Source: Aestuariirhabdus litorea (GTDB lineage: Bacteria > Pseudomonadota > Gammaproteobacteria > Pseudomonadales > Aestuariirhabdaceae). From it: 64,000 bases of DNA. The stretch spans positions 248,001-312,000 of the forward strand of contig NZ_QWEZ01000002.1 in assembly GCF_003864255.1 (NCBI RefSeq). Reading direction: 5' to 3'. The first letter of the stretch is position 1; every line of letters begins with the position of its first letter. The notes under the pieces were generated by a model, which did no database searches, was not told where the DNA came from, and worked only from the letters and a program-made list of their open reading frames with translations. Shown here one piece after another: positions 34,871 through 43,488 of this stretch. Position numbers and translations under genes: made by a program.

Positions 34871-35569
34871 ATGCAGAGTTACAAGCTTCATCCCCCCCTG
34901 CGCCTACTGATCGCCAACGCTAAAGGCGGCAGCGGTAAGACCACCATCGCCACCAACCTGGCCGCCTATTTTGCCCTGCAGCAGGAGTCCATCGTACTCT
35001 ACGACCACGACCCACAGGGCTCCAGCCAACGGTGGCTGAAGCAGCGCCCTCCTGAGCTTCCCGCCATCCGCGGGATCGATGCCTGCCAACCCCATAGTCT
35101 CAACCAAACCCGCAGCTGGCAGCTGCGCCTGCCCGATGACTGCCGCATGGTGATCATGGACTCACCGGCGGCGATCAGGCTGGCGGAACTGCGCCCACTG
35201 GTCCGGCAGGCAGACCTCATTCTGGTACCGGTCCTGCCTTCGGCGATCGACATCCGGGCAGCGGCCGATTTCATCAAATCCCTCATGCTCACCCCCGAGC
35301 ACTTGCAGCGCCCGGGCCGTATCTGCGTGGTCGGCAACCGCGTCCGCCGCAACACCCTCAGCCAGGAAAAACTGAAAGCGTTTCTCAACTGCCTGTCGAT
35401 CCCCTTTTTAACCACCTTGAGGGATACCCAGAACTATCTGGCCGCCGCGGAGCAGGGAAGAGGTCTGCACGAGCTAAAGGGTCGCAAGACCCAGCGAGAC
35501 CTGCAGGAGTGGCAACCCCTGATCGACTGGATCAACCACCTCGGCCACTCCCGCCAGAGGGCTGTTTAG
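34871..35569 (+). CDS. Orphan ParA-family ATPase
   Basis: A 232-residue deviant-Walker ATPase. Walker A is AKGGSGKTT with the signature Lys18 and catalytic Lys23. The A' motif is YDHDPQGSSQRWL near residue 44, and Walker B is VIMDSPAA near residue 95. There is no ParB, parS-like cluster or partner chemotaxis or pilus gene beside it, so it is probably one of the chromosomal ParA-like proteins that position some other cargo or regulate a process. The next gene downstream is an ABC-F protein with its own promoter. Confidence 0.85.
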   Translation: MQSYKLHPPLRLLIANAKGGSGKTTIATNLAAYFALQQESIVLYDHDPQGSSQRWLKQRPPELPAIRGIDACQPHSLNQTRSWQLRLPDDCRMVIMDSPAAIRLAELRPLVRQADLILVPVLPSAIDIRAAADFIKSLMLTPEHLQRPGRICVVGNRVRRNTLSQEKLKAFLNCLSIPFLTTLRDTQNYLAAAEQGRGLHELKGRKTQRDLQEWQPLIDWINHLGHSRQRAV

Positions 35570-35595
35570 TGGGGTACAGGGTGCCTGCCCGCGAC

Positions 35596-35623
35596 TGGAT
35601 ATTGATCGCTTTGCCCGTATAAT
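35596..35623 (+). promoter_or_regulatory. Sigma-70-type promoter upstream of the ABC-F gene
   Basis: TGGATA (35596-35601) and a perfect TATAAT (35618-35623) are separated by 16 bases, leaving a leader of about 125 bases before the ATG at 35754. Confidence 0.55.
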
Positions 35624-35753
35624 GCGCTAGCTGAGAGCCCACCCTGATTGAAACCCACCGAGGGACAAGGCCCTCAGGGTTGGAGTCCCCTCAACACCCT
35701 ATTGCTCCGCCCGGGGCCCCTCTCCCTGCCCGTTAACCCTTGGAACCCAGACG

Positions 35754-37661
35754 ATGATTCGATTGCAACAGGCCGAGCTGCTCCGAGGGGGAAAACCCCT
35801 GCTCGAATCGGCCTCACTGACCATTCATCACGGCCAGCACGTCGGCCTGGTGGGCGCCAACGGCTGCGGCAAGTCATCGCTGTTCGCGCTGTTACGCGGG
35901 GAGCTGCACCTGGATGGCGGCGAACTGCGGGTTCCTCCGGCAACGGATATCGCCCATATGGCGCAGGAGATTGAGGCCCTCGATCGCTCGGCCCTGGATT
36001 ACGTGATCGACGGCGATACGCCGCTGCGCGACATTGAGCGCCAGCTGGCGGAGGCGGAGGCGAAGCACCTCAGTGACCGCATCGCCCCCCTGCACGAGCA
36101 GTTGGCGGCCATTGATGGCTACAACGCCACCACCCGTGCCAGCAAACTGCTGAGCGGCCTCGGCTTTGCCAATGAGAGCCTCGACCGCAGCGTGCGTGAG
36201 TTCTCCGGCGGCTGGCGCATGCGCCTAAATCTTGCGCGAACCCTGATGTGCCGCTCGCGCCTGTTGCTGCTAGACGAGCCCACCAACCACCTCGACCTCG
36301 ATGCCATCCTGTGGCTCGAGCAGTGGCTCAAGCAGTATCCGGGTACCCTGCTGGTGATCTCCCACGACCGCGACTTCCTCGACGCGGTCACCGACCATAT
36401 TGCCCATATCGAGCGCCGTACCCTCAACTTCTACCGTGGCAACTACAGCGCTTTCGAGCGCTTGCGTGGCGAGCAGCTGGCCCAGCAACAGGCCAACTTC
36501 GAGAAACAGCAGCAGCAACGGGCCCATATCGAGAGCTATATTCGCCGCTTCCGCGCCCAGGCCACCAAGGCCCGCCAGGCGCAGAGCCGGATCAAGGCCC
36601 TGGCACGCATGGAGGAGATCGCTCCGGCCCATGTCGACTCCCCCTTCAGTTTCAGCTTCCCCCCCGCCGACAAGATCTCCTCGACCCTGATCACTCTCGA
36701 TCGAGCCTCGCTCGGCTACGCGGGCAAGCCGATCCTTAATAACATTAATCTCAGTATCCACCCGGGAAGCGCCATCGGCCTGCTGGGCCCCAACGGGGCG
36801 GGCAAATCCACCCTGATCAAATCCCTGGCGGGTCAGCTGCCGCTCCTCAGCGGTGAGCGCAGCGGTGGTGAACACCTGCGCATCGGCTACTTTGCCCAGC
36901 ACCAGATCGACAGTCTGGATGATGAAGCCAGCCCGCTGCTGCACCTGCAGCGGATCTCACCCGATGCCCGCGAACAGGAGCTGCGGGATTTCCTCGGCGG
37001 TTTCAATTTCCGCGGCGATCAGGCCAGCGATACGATCCGGCATTTTTCAGGGGGTGAGAAAGCGCGCCTGGCGCTGGCCATCATCGCCTGGCAAAAGCCC
37101 AACCTGTTGCTTCTGGATGAGCCCACCAACCACCTCGATCTGGAGATGCGCCACGCCCTGACCCTGGCCCTGCAGGAGCATCAGGGCGCGATGGTACTGG
37201 TTTCCCACGACCGTCACCTGATTCGCAACACCACCGACGAACTGTGGCTGGTGAGTGAGGGGGTGGCCCAACCCTACGAAGAGGACCTGGACCAGTACGC
37301 CGAATGGCTGGCCCAGCAAAAGCGGGAGGAGAATCGTCCCGCCGCCGCGCCCGCCGGCCAGGCGCCTGTCGACCGCAAGGAGTTGAAGCGCCGCCAGGCC
37401 GAGCAGCGCAAACAGCTGAGCCCCCTGCGCAACCAGTTGCAGAAGCTTGAGCAACAGCTCGACACACTCCACCAGCAAGCGGCGAATCTGGAGGAGCAAC
37501 TGAGTGACAGCTCAATCTACGAGGAGGGGCAGCGGGATACCCTGAAACAGGCACTGGCGCAGCAGGCCGAGAATCGCACTGCCTGCGAGACGTGCGAAGA
37601 GCAGTGGCTGGAGCTACAGGAGCGGATCGAGGAGTTGCAGGCGCAGTTCGCTAGCGAATAG
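35754..37661 (+). CDS. yheS: ABC-F family ATPase (YheS-like)
   Basis: A 635-residue soluble protein with two ABC domains and no membrane part; E. coli YheS is of nearly the same length. First domain: Walker A GANGCGKSS, signature FSGGWRMRLNLAR, Walker B LLLLDEPTNHLDLD. Second domain: GPNGAGKST, FSGGEKARLALAI, LLLLDEPTNHLDLE. The linker between them is the arginine- and glutamine-rich ABC-F interdomain helix pair, and a coiled-coil C-terminal extension (KELKRRQAEQRKQLSPLRNQLQKLEQQL) follows. ABC-F proteins act on the ribosome E site. The last 11 bases overlap the convergent TetR gene. Confidence 0.93.
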   Translation: MIRLQQAELLRGGKPLLESASLTIHHGQHVGLVGANGCGKSSLFALLRGELHLDGGELRVPPATDIAHMAQEIEALDRSALDYVIDGDTPLRDIERQLAEAEAKHLSDRIAPLHEQLAAIDGYNATTRASKLLSGLGFANESLDRSVREFSGGWRMRLNLARTLMCRSRLLLLDEPTNHLDLDAILWLEQWLKQYPGTLLVISHDRDFLDAVTDHIAHIERRTLNFYRGNYSAFERLRGEQLAQQQANFEKQQQQRAHIESYIRRFRAQATKARQAQSRIKALARMEEIAPAHVDSPFSFSFPPADKISSTLITLDRASLGYAGKPILNNINLSIHPGSAIGLLGPNGAGKSTLIKSLAGQLPLLSGERSGGEHLRIGYFAQHQIDSLDDEASPLLHLQRISPDAREQELRDFLGGFNFRGDQASDTIRHFSGGEKARLALAIIAWQKPNLLLLDEPTNHLDLEMRHALTLALQEHQGAMVLVSHDRHLIRNTTDELWLVSEGVAQPYEEDLDQYAEWLAQQKREENRPAAAPAGQAPVDRKELKRRQAEQRKQLSPLRNQLQKLEQQLDTLHQQAANLEEQLSDSSIYEEGQRDTLKQALAQQAENRTACETCEEQWLELQERIEELQAQFASE

Positions 37662-38232
37662 CCTCCAGCAACTGCTCCGCCACGCAGCCGTAGCTGCGCG
37701 CCTCCGGGCGACGGGCACTCATCACCCGCATACCCCAGACCCCCGCCAGCAGCAGGGTGGCTCGCTCGGCGGCGGTGCGCCCCGGCCCCAGCTGGCCCGC
37801 ATCCATGGCGCGCTGCACCTGCTCACGCAGAAGCAACTCGACCCGGTCGAGGTAGAGGCGGACCTGCTGGTGCACCTCAGGGTCGGCGGAGGCAAACTCC
37901 AGCAGGCTGTTCACCAGCAGGCAACCCTTCCCCTCGTCGTCATTGCGGCAATCCTGCCCCAGCTGATGCATAAAGCGCTCGATCCCCGTAAGGGCATCGG
38001 GTGCCTCGGTAAAGCGCTGTTCGATGCGTTTCAGGCTCTGCTGGGCGTAGCGCTCGAGGGTCAGCAAAAAGAGATTCTGCTTGTTTTTGAAGGCAGCATA
38101 GAGGCTACCGGGTTTGAGCCGGGTCGCAGCGACCAGATCAGCAATTGAGGTCGCCTCATAGCCACTGCGCCAGAAGCAGACCATCGCCTGCTCCAGCACC
38201 CGCTCCCGGTCAAATTCGATTGGACGCGCCAT
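37651..38232 (-). CDS. TetR-family transcriptional repressor
   Basis: A 193-residue regulator. The N-terminal helix-turn-helix is clear: RERVLEQAMVCFWRSGYEATSIADLVAATRLKPGSLYAAFKNKQNLF. The C-terminal ligand domain includes DEGKGCLLVNSLLEFA, a pattern of the TetR subgroup that responds to reactive electrophiles and small organics (NemR/AcuR-like). ATG 38232 has GGAG six bases upstream; a longer frame to 38334 runs through the promoter. It is divergent from a peroxiredoxin-like gene and most likely represses it. Confidence 0.92.
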   Translation of the reverse strand: MARPIEFDRERVLEQAMVCFWRSGYEATSIADLVAATRLKPGSLYAAFKNKQNLFLLTLERYAQQSLKRIEQRFTEAPDALTGIERFMHQLGQDCRNDDEGKGCLLVNSLLEFASADPEVHQQVRLYLDRVELLLREQVQRAMDAGQLGPGRTAAERATLLLAGVWGMRVMSARRPEARSYGCVAEQLLEAIR

Positions 38233-38279
38233 GGGCCTCTCCAGAGGGTCATCGACTATGGCGCCAGTGTATAACAAGT

Positions 38280-38289
38280 TTGTTGAATG
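38280..38289. promoter_or_regulatory. Putative TetR operator, left arm
   Basis: TTGTTGAATG is the exact reverse complement of CATTCAACAA at 38325-38334. It adjoins a smaller palindrome AACAAGTTTGTT (38272-38283). Confidence 0.5.
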
Positions 38290-38324
38290 TTCGATCCATA
38301 ATCGATAAGGTGTAATGGAATATT

Positions 38325-38334
38325 CATTCAACAA
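38325..38334. promoter_or_regulatory. Putative TetR operator, right arm
   Basis: CATTCAACAA forms a perfect 10-bp inverted repeat with 38280-38289, with 35 bases between the arms. It lies 18 bases before the peroxiredoxin-like start codon, well placed to block transcription. Confidence 0.5.
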
Positions 38335-38351
38335 CCTGCGGAAATACCCTA

Positions 38352-38990
38352 ATGACCACCCTAACTGATCAGATCGCGGCCTATGACGTCCAGAAACAAC
38401 AGAAGGTACCTGCCGAACTCCTGCAGCAGATGGAGGAGGCCACCCGCGCCCTGGTGGCCACCGGCATAGAGCAGCAGGCCCTGAACAGGGGAGACTCCCT
38501 GCCCGACATCACCCTGCCTAACGCCCGCGGCGAGCAGGTCCGGCTCTACGACCTGCTGCAACAAGGCCCACTGGTGATCAATTTCTACCGCGGTGGCTGG
38601 TGCCCCTACTGCAACCTGGAGCTGGCCGCACTGCAATCCGCACTGCCCGAGATTCTGGCCAGGGGAGCCCAACTGGTGGCTATCTCCCCGCAAACACCGG
38701 ACCAATCGCTATCCACTGCCGAGAAGAACGCCCTCGCTTTTGAGGTGCTCTGCGATGTTGGCAATCGGGCAGCCGAGCAGTTCGGGTTAGTGTTCGAGCT
38801 GCCCGATAGCATCCGCGCCATTTACGACAAGTTCGGTATTGATGTGGTGGCCCACAACGGGGACAGCAGTTTCAAGCTGCCGGTACCTGCCAGCTACGTC
38901 GTGAACCGTGACGGGGTGATCAGCTACGCCTTTGTGAATGCCGATTACACCCGGCGGGTCGAGCCCTCCGAGCTGGTGAACGCCCTCTAA
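38352..38990 (+). CDS. Peroxiredoxin-like protein (AhpC/TSA family)
   Basis: A 212-residue thioredoxin-fold protein with the active-site motif FYRGGWCPYCNLEL (Cys84, Cys87). Before it come LPDITLPNARGEQVRLYDLL, and after it ALFEVLCDVGNRAAEQFGL and VPASYVVNRDGVISYAFVNADYTRR. The CPYC arrangement with a preceding GGW is typical of the alkyl hydroperoxide reductase-like subgroup often controlled by TetR or LuxR regulators. It probably reduces peroxides or electrophile-derived disulfides. Its last four bases overlap the convergent LuxR-family gene. Confidence 0.88.
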   Translation: MTTLTDQIAAYDVQKQQKVPAELLQQMEEATRALVATGIEQQALNRGDSLPDITLPNARGEQVRLYDLLQQGPLVINFYRGGWCPYCNLELAALQSALPEILARGAQLVAISPQTPDQSLSTAEKNALAFEVLCDVGNRAAEQFGLVFELPDSIRAIYDKFGIDVVAHNGDSSFKLPVPASYVVNRDGVISYAFVNADYTRRVEPSELVNAL

Positions 38991-39940
38991 CTGGTGCGCT
39001 CCGCCATCAGGGTAGCCAGCTCATGGCGGCTGGCCACCCCGAGCTTGTGGTAGATACGATACAGGTGGTTGGAGATCGTTGAGGGGGACAACCCCAACTC
39101 CCGGGCAGACGCCTTGAAGGTTTGCCCACGGCAGATGGCATCCACCACCTGGCGTTCCCGCAGGGTTAAGCCATCCAGCGGACCGCGCGGCCAGACATCG
39201 ATACAGAACAGCTCTCCAATCGGTTCCCGCTGGAGGCAGTAGCCCTGTTGAGCCAGCTCCACCTCCCCCCGGTCAATCTCAAAAGGTAAGCGACTGGCGG
39301 CCTTGCCGGGAAAGCACTGCTCCATGCAATCGAGAAAATCCTGCTGCACCTCATGGTAGATGCCGTGCCGGTCGCAAAGGGCCGTTACGCTGCCAGGGTT
39401 GGCCGGTTGGTGGCGATCGAGGTGCAGCAAACAGTTGTGGGAAGCCGCATTGAGCAGGTGGAACAGCATGCGCCGCTGCACCTGTTTATCGGCCAGGCTA
39501 AAGGGGTTCTGTCGTGAAAAACGATAGAGAGTCAACAGGGTCGTCAGGCCGCTGCGTTCATCCAGGTGCAGTGAACTCAGGATGCGTTCGATGCCCTTGG
39601 GCTTAAAACAGCGCAAATAGATCTCCGATCGATAAAAGCGCTCATCATCGACTACCTCTGCCATATCGATGGGTTCACCGGGAGAGGCCTGCAGCCGGTC
39701 CGTCAGGGGGTTGATGGCCCTTAGCGTCAACAGCTCCTCAGCCAACGCCGGTGGTACCCCCAGTAGGGTATTGGTGTGAAACCGCATGGTACTGATATGG
39801 CCACTGCTCCAGAGCGCGCCATCAAAGGCCACCACCTCCTGAAGCTGTTCCAGTGCCCAGCGCCGGTAGTGATCCAGCGCGATCCGTGAAGTTTCACGAT
39901 AGAGGCGTCCAATCAGTGGGTCCAGCAGGGGGTTGTGCAC
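38987..39940 (-). CDS. LuxR-family (HTH_LuxR) transcriptional regulator
   Basis: A 317-residue regulator. The C-terminal GerE/LuxR helix-turn-helix (about residues 250-310) reads LTLRERQVVDAICRGQTFKASARELGLSPSTISNHLYRIYHKL. The N-terminal 240 residues look like a GAF- or autoinducer-domain-like sensing module without an aspartate receiver. GTG start with GAGAGGA upstream. It is divergent from the FAD dehydrogenase at 40027 with 86 bp between them, so control of the flavoprotein/ThDP pair is likely. No LuxI homologue is present. Confidence 0.88.
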   Translation of the reverse strand: MHNPLLDPLIGRLYRETSRIALDHYRRWALEQLQEVVAFDGALWSSGHISTMRFHTNTLLGVPPALAEELLTLRAINPLTDRLQASPGEPIDMAEVVDDERFYRSEIYLRCFKPKGIERILSSLHLDERSGLTTLLTLYRFSRQNPFSLADKQVQRRMLFHLLNAASHNCLLHLDRHQPANPGSVTALCDRHGIYHEVQQDFLDCMEQCFPGKAASRLPFEIDRGEVELAQQGYCLQREPIGELFCIDVWPRGPLDGLTLRERQVVDAICRGQTFKASARELGLSPSTISNHLYRIYHKLGVASRHELATLMAERTS

Positions 39941-40026
39941 AGAGGTCCTCTCGTTAGGCTATTTTTACTATCGCGGCAGCGGTTAGTCTGTCACAGAATA
40001 GCGAAAAACAATAACAGGCTACCTCC

Positions 40027-41634
40027 ATGACCACTCGCAGTTGTCACACTCTTATTATCGGCGGCGGCATCGCCGGTATCGTTACCGCACTGGAGCTGTT
40101 GGAACTCAACCGTCCGCTGGTTCTGGTCGACCGAGACACCCCGGAACGTCTGGGGGGGTTGGCGCGCTGGGCCTTCGGCGGCATGGCGCTGGTGGATACC
40201 CCGGAACAGCGGCGCATGAAGATCGCCGACTCCCCCGAGCTGGCCCTGCAGGACTGGCACAGCTTCGCCAATTTTGACGACTGTGACCACTGGCCAAAAG
40301 CCTGGGCCCAGCACTACACCGAGCACTGCCTGGAGCGGGTCTACCACTGGTTGCGGAGCCGTGGGCTCAAGTTTTTCCCGGCGGTCAACTGGGTAGAACG
40401 AGGCCTCTACCACCCCGGCAACTCAGTGCCCCGCTACCATGTACTCTGGGGCACTGGCTGGCATCTTGCCGAGACCCTTATCCAGCAGCTCAGACAGCAT
40501 CCCAACGCCGACCAACTGCAGATTCTGCACCAGCACCGCGTCTCCGAGCTGCTATGCAGTGAGCAGGAGCGCGGCTGCACGGGGATCAATGAGGCCGATG
40601 GCAGCACCTTTCGCGTACGGGCCGAGCAGGTAGTGGTGGCCACCGGCGGCATCAATGGCAGCGTCGAGCGGGTCAAGCAGAACTGGTATCGCCCCTGGGG
40701 AGAGCCCCCCGCCGAGATCCTTAACGGCGCCCATCCCTTCGCCGATGGCACACTCCACGATTGCGTTAGCGCCCTGGGTGGACGACTCACCCACCTCGAC
40801 AAGATGTGGAACTACGCGGCGGGTATCCCCCACCCCCAGCCCCACTTCGCGGGGCACGGACTAAGCCTGATTCCCTGCAAGTCGGCCCTGTGGCTGGACC
40901 ACCGAGGCGACCGCATCGGCCCGGAACCACTGGTCACCGGCTTTGACACCAACTACCTCTGCCAGCGTGTCAGCCAGCAGGAAAAACCCTGGACCTGGCA
41001 GCTCCTCAACTGGCGCATTGCCGCCCGCGAGTTCGCCATCTCCGGCAGCGAGCATAATGTAAAGATCCGCGACCGCAAGCTGTTCGCCTTCCTCAAGGAG
41101 ACTTTGCTGGGCAATCACCGGTTGGTGCGCCAGATGCAGGAGCAGAGCGACCATTTCCTGGTCGCGGACAGCCTGCCTGAGCTGGTGACGCAGATGAACC
41201 GCCTGACTGACCAGCCCTATATCGACCCGCATCGCCTCGACGCCCTCGTTAGCCACTACGATGCCGGTATCACGCGGGGCAGCGCCCTGTTCAACGACGA
41301 CCAACTACGCCGCATCGAACACGCCCGCAAATGGCGCTCGGACCGGGTGCGCACTTGCAAACCCCGGCCGCTCCGCGACCCATCCAGCGGTCCTCTGATT
41401 GCCATCAAGCTGAACCTGATCAGCCGCAAAAGCCTGGGCGGCATCCAAACCGACCTCAGCAGCCGGGTGCTCGATGGGCAGGGGGAGGCCATCCCCGGGC
41501 TCTTCGCAGTGGGCGAGGCTGCCGGCTTTGGGGGCGGGGGCGCCAGCGGCTTTCGCTCACTGGAGGGGACCTTCCTCTCCGGCTGCATCCTGACCGCCCG
41601 CAACGCCGCCCAACAAATCCTCCAGGATCCCTGA
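40027..41634 (+). CDS. FAD-dependent dehydrogenase (fumarate reductase/3-ketosteroid dehydrogenase-like)
   Basis: A 535-residue flavoprotein. The N-terminal dinucleotide motif IIGGGIAGIVTALELLE at residues 10-26 binds FAD. A GGLARWAFGGMALVDTPEQ region follows. The C-terminal FAD-contacting segment is PGLFAVGEAAGFGGGGASGFRSLEGTFLSGC near residue 490. The overall plan is that of the FAD-binding-2 family (succinate dehydrogenase flavoprotein, 3-ketosteroid-1-dehydrogenase, urocanate reductase). It is 73 bases before a ThDP-dependent enzyme on the same strand, likely one operon. Substrate is unknown; a cyclic or conjugated ketone is a guess. Confidence 0.87.
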   Translation: MTTRSCHTLIIGGGIAGIVTALELLELNRPLVLVDRDTPERLGGLARWAFGGMALVDTPEQRRMKIADSPELALQDWHSFANFDDCDHWPKAWAQHYTEHCLERVYHWLRSRGLKFFPAVNWVERGLYHPGNSVPRYHVLWGTGWHLAETLIQQLRQHPNADQLQILHQHRVSELLCSEQERGCTGINEADGSTFRVRAEQVVVATGGINGSVERVKQNWYRPWGEPPAEILNGAHPFADGTLHDCVSALGGRLTHLDKMWNYAAGIPHPQPHFAGHGLSLIPCKSALWLDHRGDRIGPEPLVTGFDTNYLCQRVSQQEKPWTWQLLNWRIAAREFAISGSEHNVKIRDRKLFAFLKETLLGNHRLVRQMQEQSDHFLVADSLPELVTQMNRLTDQPYIDPHRLDALVSHYDAGITRGSALFNDDQLRRIEHARKWRSDRVRTCKPRPLRDPSSGPLIAIKLNLISRKSLGGIQTDLSSRVLDGQGEAIPGLFAVGEAAGFGGGGASGFRSLEGTFLSGCILTARNAAQQILQDP

Positions 41635-41707
41635 ACAACTCAGGCCCGGAAACCACACCACTCCATGTCACTTAACCCATCCCTGTAACCACAAACGGAC
41701 AACAACA

Positions 41708-43441
41708 ATGAAAAAAACTGGCGCCTGGTTAGCACGTTACGCCCTCGAACAGATCGGTGTTACCCACACTTTCGGTATTCCAGGGGTGCACAACACCGAA
41801 CTCTACGACGAACTCAACAAATCCGAACAGGTCACCCCGGTGCTGGTAACCCACGAGGGGGGAGCGGCCTTTATGGCGGATGCCATCAGCCGCACTTCAG
41901 ACCACATCGGTACCCTGTTGATCGTACCGGCTGCCGGGGTGACCCACGCAGCCAGCGGGATCGGCGAAGCCTTCCTCGATGGCATCCCCATGCTGGTGAT
42001 CGCGGGCGGTATCCGCAGCGACTCCGATTACCGCTACCAACTGCACGAAATGGATCAGCACGCCCTGCTCGCCCCCATCACCAAGGGCACCTGGAAAGTC
42101 GCCACCCACGCCGAGGTAATCCCCACCCTCTATGAGGCCTACCGGGTCGCCACCAGCGGCGAGCCGGGACCGGTGTTTGTGGAGATCCCGGTTAACATCC
42201 AGCTGGACCAGGGGACAGTGGACTCACTGCCCGCATACCAGCCTGCCGAAGAAGCGTCTCCCCGTATCGACGACGCCGAGCTGGAGCGCGCGGCACAACT
42301 GCTGCTGCAGGCACGTCGGCCCGGGCTGTTTTTGGGGTGGGGCGCACTGGGGGCCAGCGAGCACAGCATCGCCATTGCCGAGCACCTTAACGCTCCGGTA
42401 TGCACCACACTGCAGGGGCTCAGCGCCTTTCCGGCCAACCACCCGCTGCACACCGGCATGAGCTTCGGTCCCCACTCGGTGCCCGCCGCCGAAAAGGCCT
42501 TTGCCGAATGCGACTGCCTGTTGGCCGTAGGTACCCGCTTCGGGGAGATCGCCACCGGCAGCTACGGCATGCCCGTGCCCTCCCAACTGATTCATATCGA
42601 CATCAACCCAGCGGTGCTTAATAACAACTTCCCCGCCACCGTTGCCCTTGAAGGGGATGCCAACGAACTGCTGGGGCGCCTGCGCCAGAAGCTGGAGGCG
42701 TTGCAGCCTCGCCCCGCCGAACCCTCCCTGCGTGACGCCATCGCGGCGGACAAACGCGCCTACCTGGAAGAGTGGTTTGCCCACAACAGCGGCGAGCGGG
42801 TCAACCCGGCCCGCTTCTTCAGCACCCTGCGCCAGCAGCTGCGGGATGACGCCTGGGTGGTGGCGGACGATGGTAACCACACCTTCCTCACCGCCGAATT
42901 AATGCCCATCCATGAAGTGGGGCACTTTATCTCCCCCACCGATTTCAACTGCATGGGCTATGCGGTCCCGGCCACCACTGCCACCAAGCTGGCCAACCCC
43001 GATCAGCAGGTGGTGGGCATCATTGGCGACGGCGCCTTTATGATGACCTGCATGGAACTGGTCACCGCCAACTCGCTGGGTACCGGCGCCCTCTATGTGG
43101 TGTTCAACGACGGTGAACTGTCGCAGATCGCACAGGCGCAACAGATCCCCTACAACCGCAAGACCTGCACCTTGCTGAAGGGGCTTAATCTGGCGGGGGT
43201 CGCACTGGCGACGGGAACCGAATACCTGGCCCTGAACAGCAACGAGGATATCGACTCGGTGCTGCAACAGGCGCTCGCTCTCTGCGACCAGGGGCGTCCT
43301 GTGGTGCTGGATGTGCGCATCGACTACAGCAAACCGACCCGCTTCACCGGGGGCGCCGTCAGTACCAACCTCAAGCGCATGCCACTCAATACCAAGGTGC
43401 GCATGATCAGTAGGGCGCTGTGGCGAAAGCTCACCGGCTAA
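41708..43441 (+). CDS. Thiamine diphosphate-dependent enzyme (acetolactate synthase-like)
   Basis: A 577-residue protein with the three-domain ThDP layout: Pyr domain (residues ~1-170) with catalytic Glu in VTHEGGAAFMADAISR, central domain (~190-330), and PP domain with the ThDP/Mg motif GDGAFMMTCMELVTANSLGTGALYVVFND near residue 440. The N-terminus (GAWLARYALEQIGVTHTFGIPG) matches the acetolactate synthase/benzoylformate decarboxylase superfamily. The absence of a small regulatory subunit and the pairing with an FAD dehydrogenase argue against branched-chain amino acid synthesis. A 2-oxo acid decarboxylase, carboligase or C-C hydrolase role is more likely. Confidence 0.87.
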   Translation: MKKTGAWLARYALEQIGVTHTFGIPGVHNTELYDELNKSEQVTPVLVTHEGGAAFMADAISRTSDHIGTLLIVPAAGVTHAASGIGEAFLDGIPMLVIAGGIRSDSDYRYQLHEMDQHALLAPITKGTWKVATHAEVIPTLYEAYRVATSGEPGPVFVEIPVNIQLDQGTVDSLPAYQPAEEASPRIDDAELERAAQLLLQARRPGLFLGWGALGASEHSIAIAEHLNAPVCTTLQGLSAFPANHPLHTGMSFGPHSVPAAEKAFAECDCLLAVGTRFGEIATGSYGMPVPSQLIHIDINPAVLNNNFPATVALEGDANELLGRLRQKLEALQPRPAEPSLRDAIAADKRAYLEEWFAHNSGERVNPARFFSTLRQQLRDDAWVVADDGNHTFLTAELMPIHEVGHFISPTDFNCMGYAVPATTATKLANPDQQVVGIIGDGAFMMTCMELVTANSLGTGALYVVFNDGELSQIAQAQQIPYNRKTCTLLKGLNLAGVALATGTEYLALNSNEDIDSVLQQALALCDQGRPVVLDVRIDYSKPTRFTGGAVSTNLKRMPLNTKVRMISRALWRKLTG

Positions 43442-43453
43442 GCCCGCCCACGG

Positions 43454-43488
43454 GTGCAGGGATCAAGCCGCAAAGGCGATCCCTGCAC
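43454..43488. terminator. 11-bp inverted repeat between convergent genes
   Basis: GTGCAGGGATC (43454-43464) pairs perfectly with GATCCCTGCAC (43478-43488). It sits between the ThDP-enzyme stop and overlaps the last codons of the convergent DUF2235-PilZ gene. No T-tract; a bidirectional terminator is the simplest reading. Confidence 0.55.

Noticed and set aside
41708-43441. Acetolactate synthase of branched-chain amino acid synthesis
   Set aside because: No IlvN/IlvH regulatory subunit or ilv genes adjoin, and the neighbour is an FAD dehydrogenase under a LuxR regulator.
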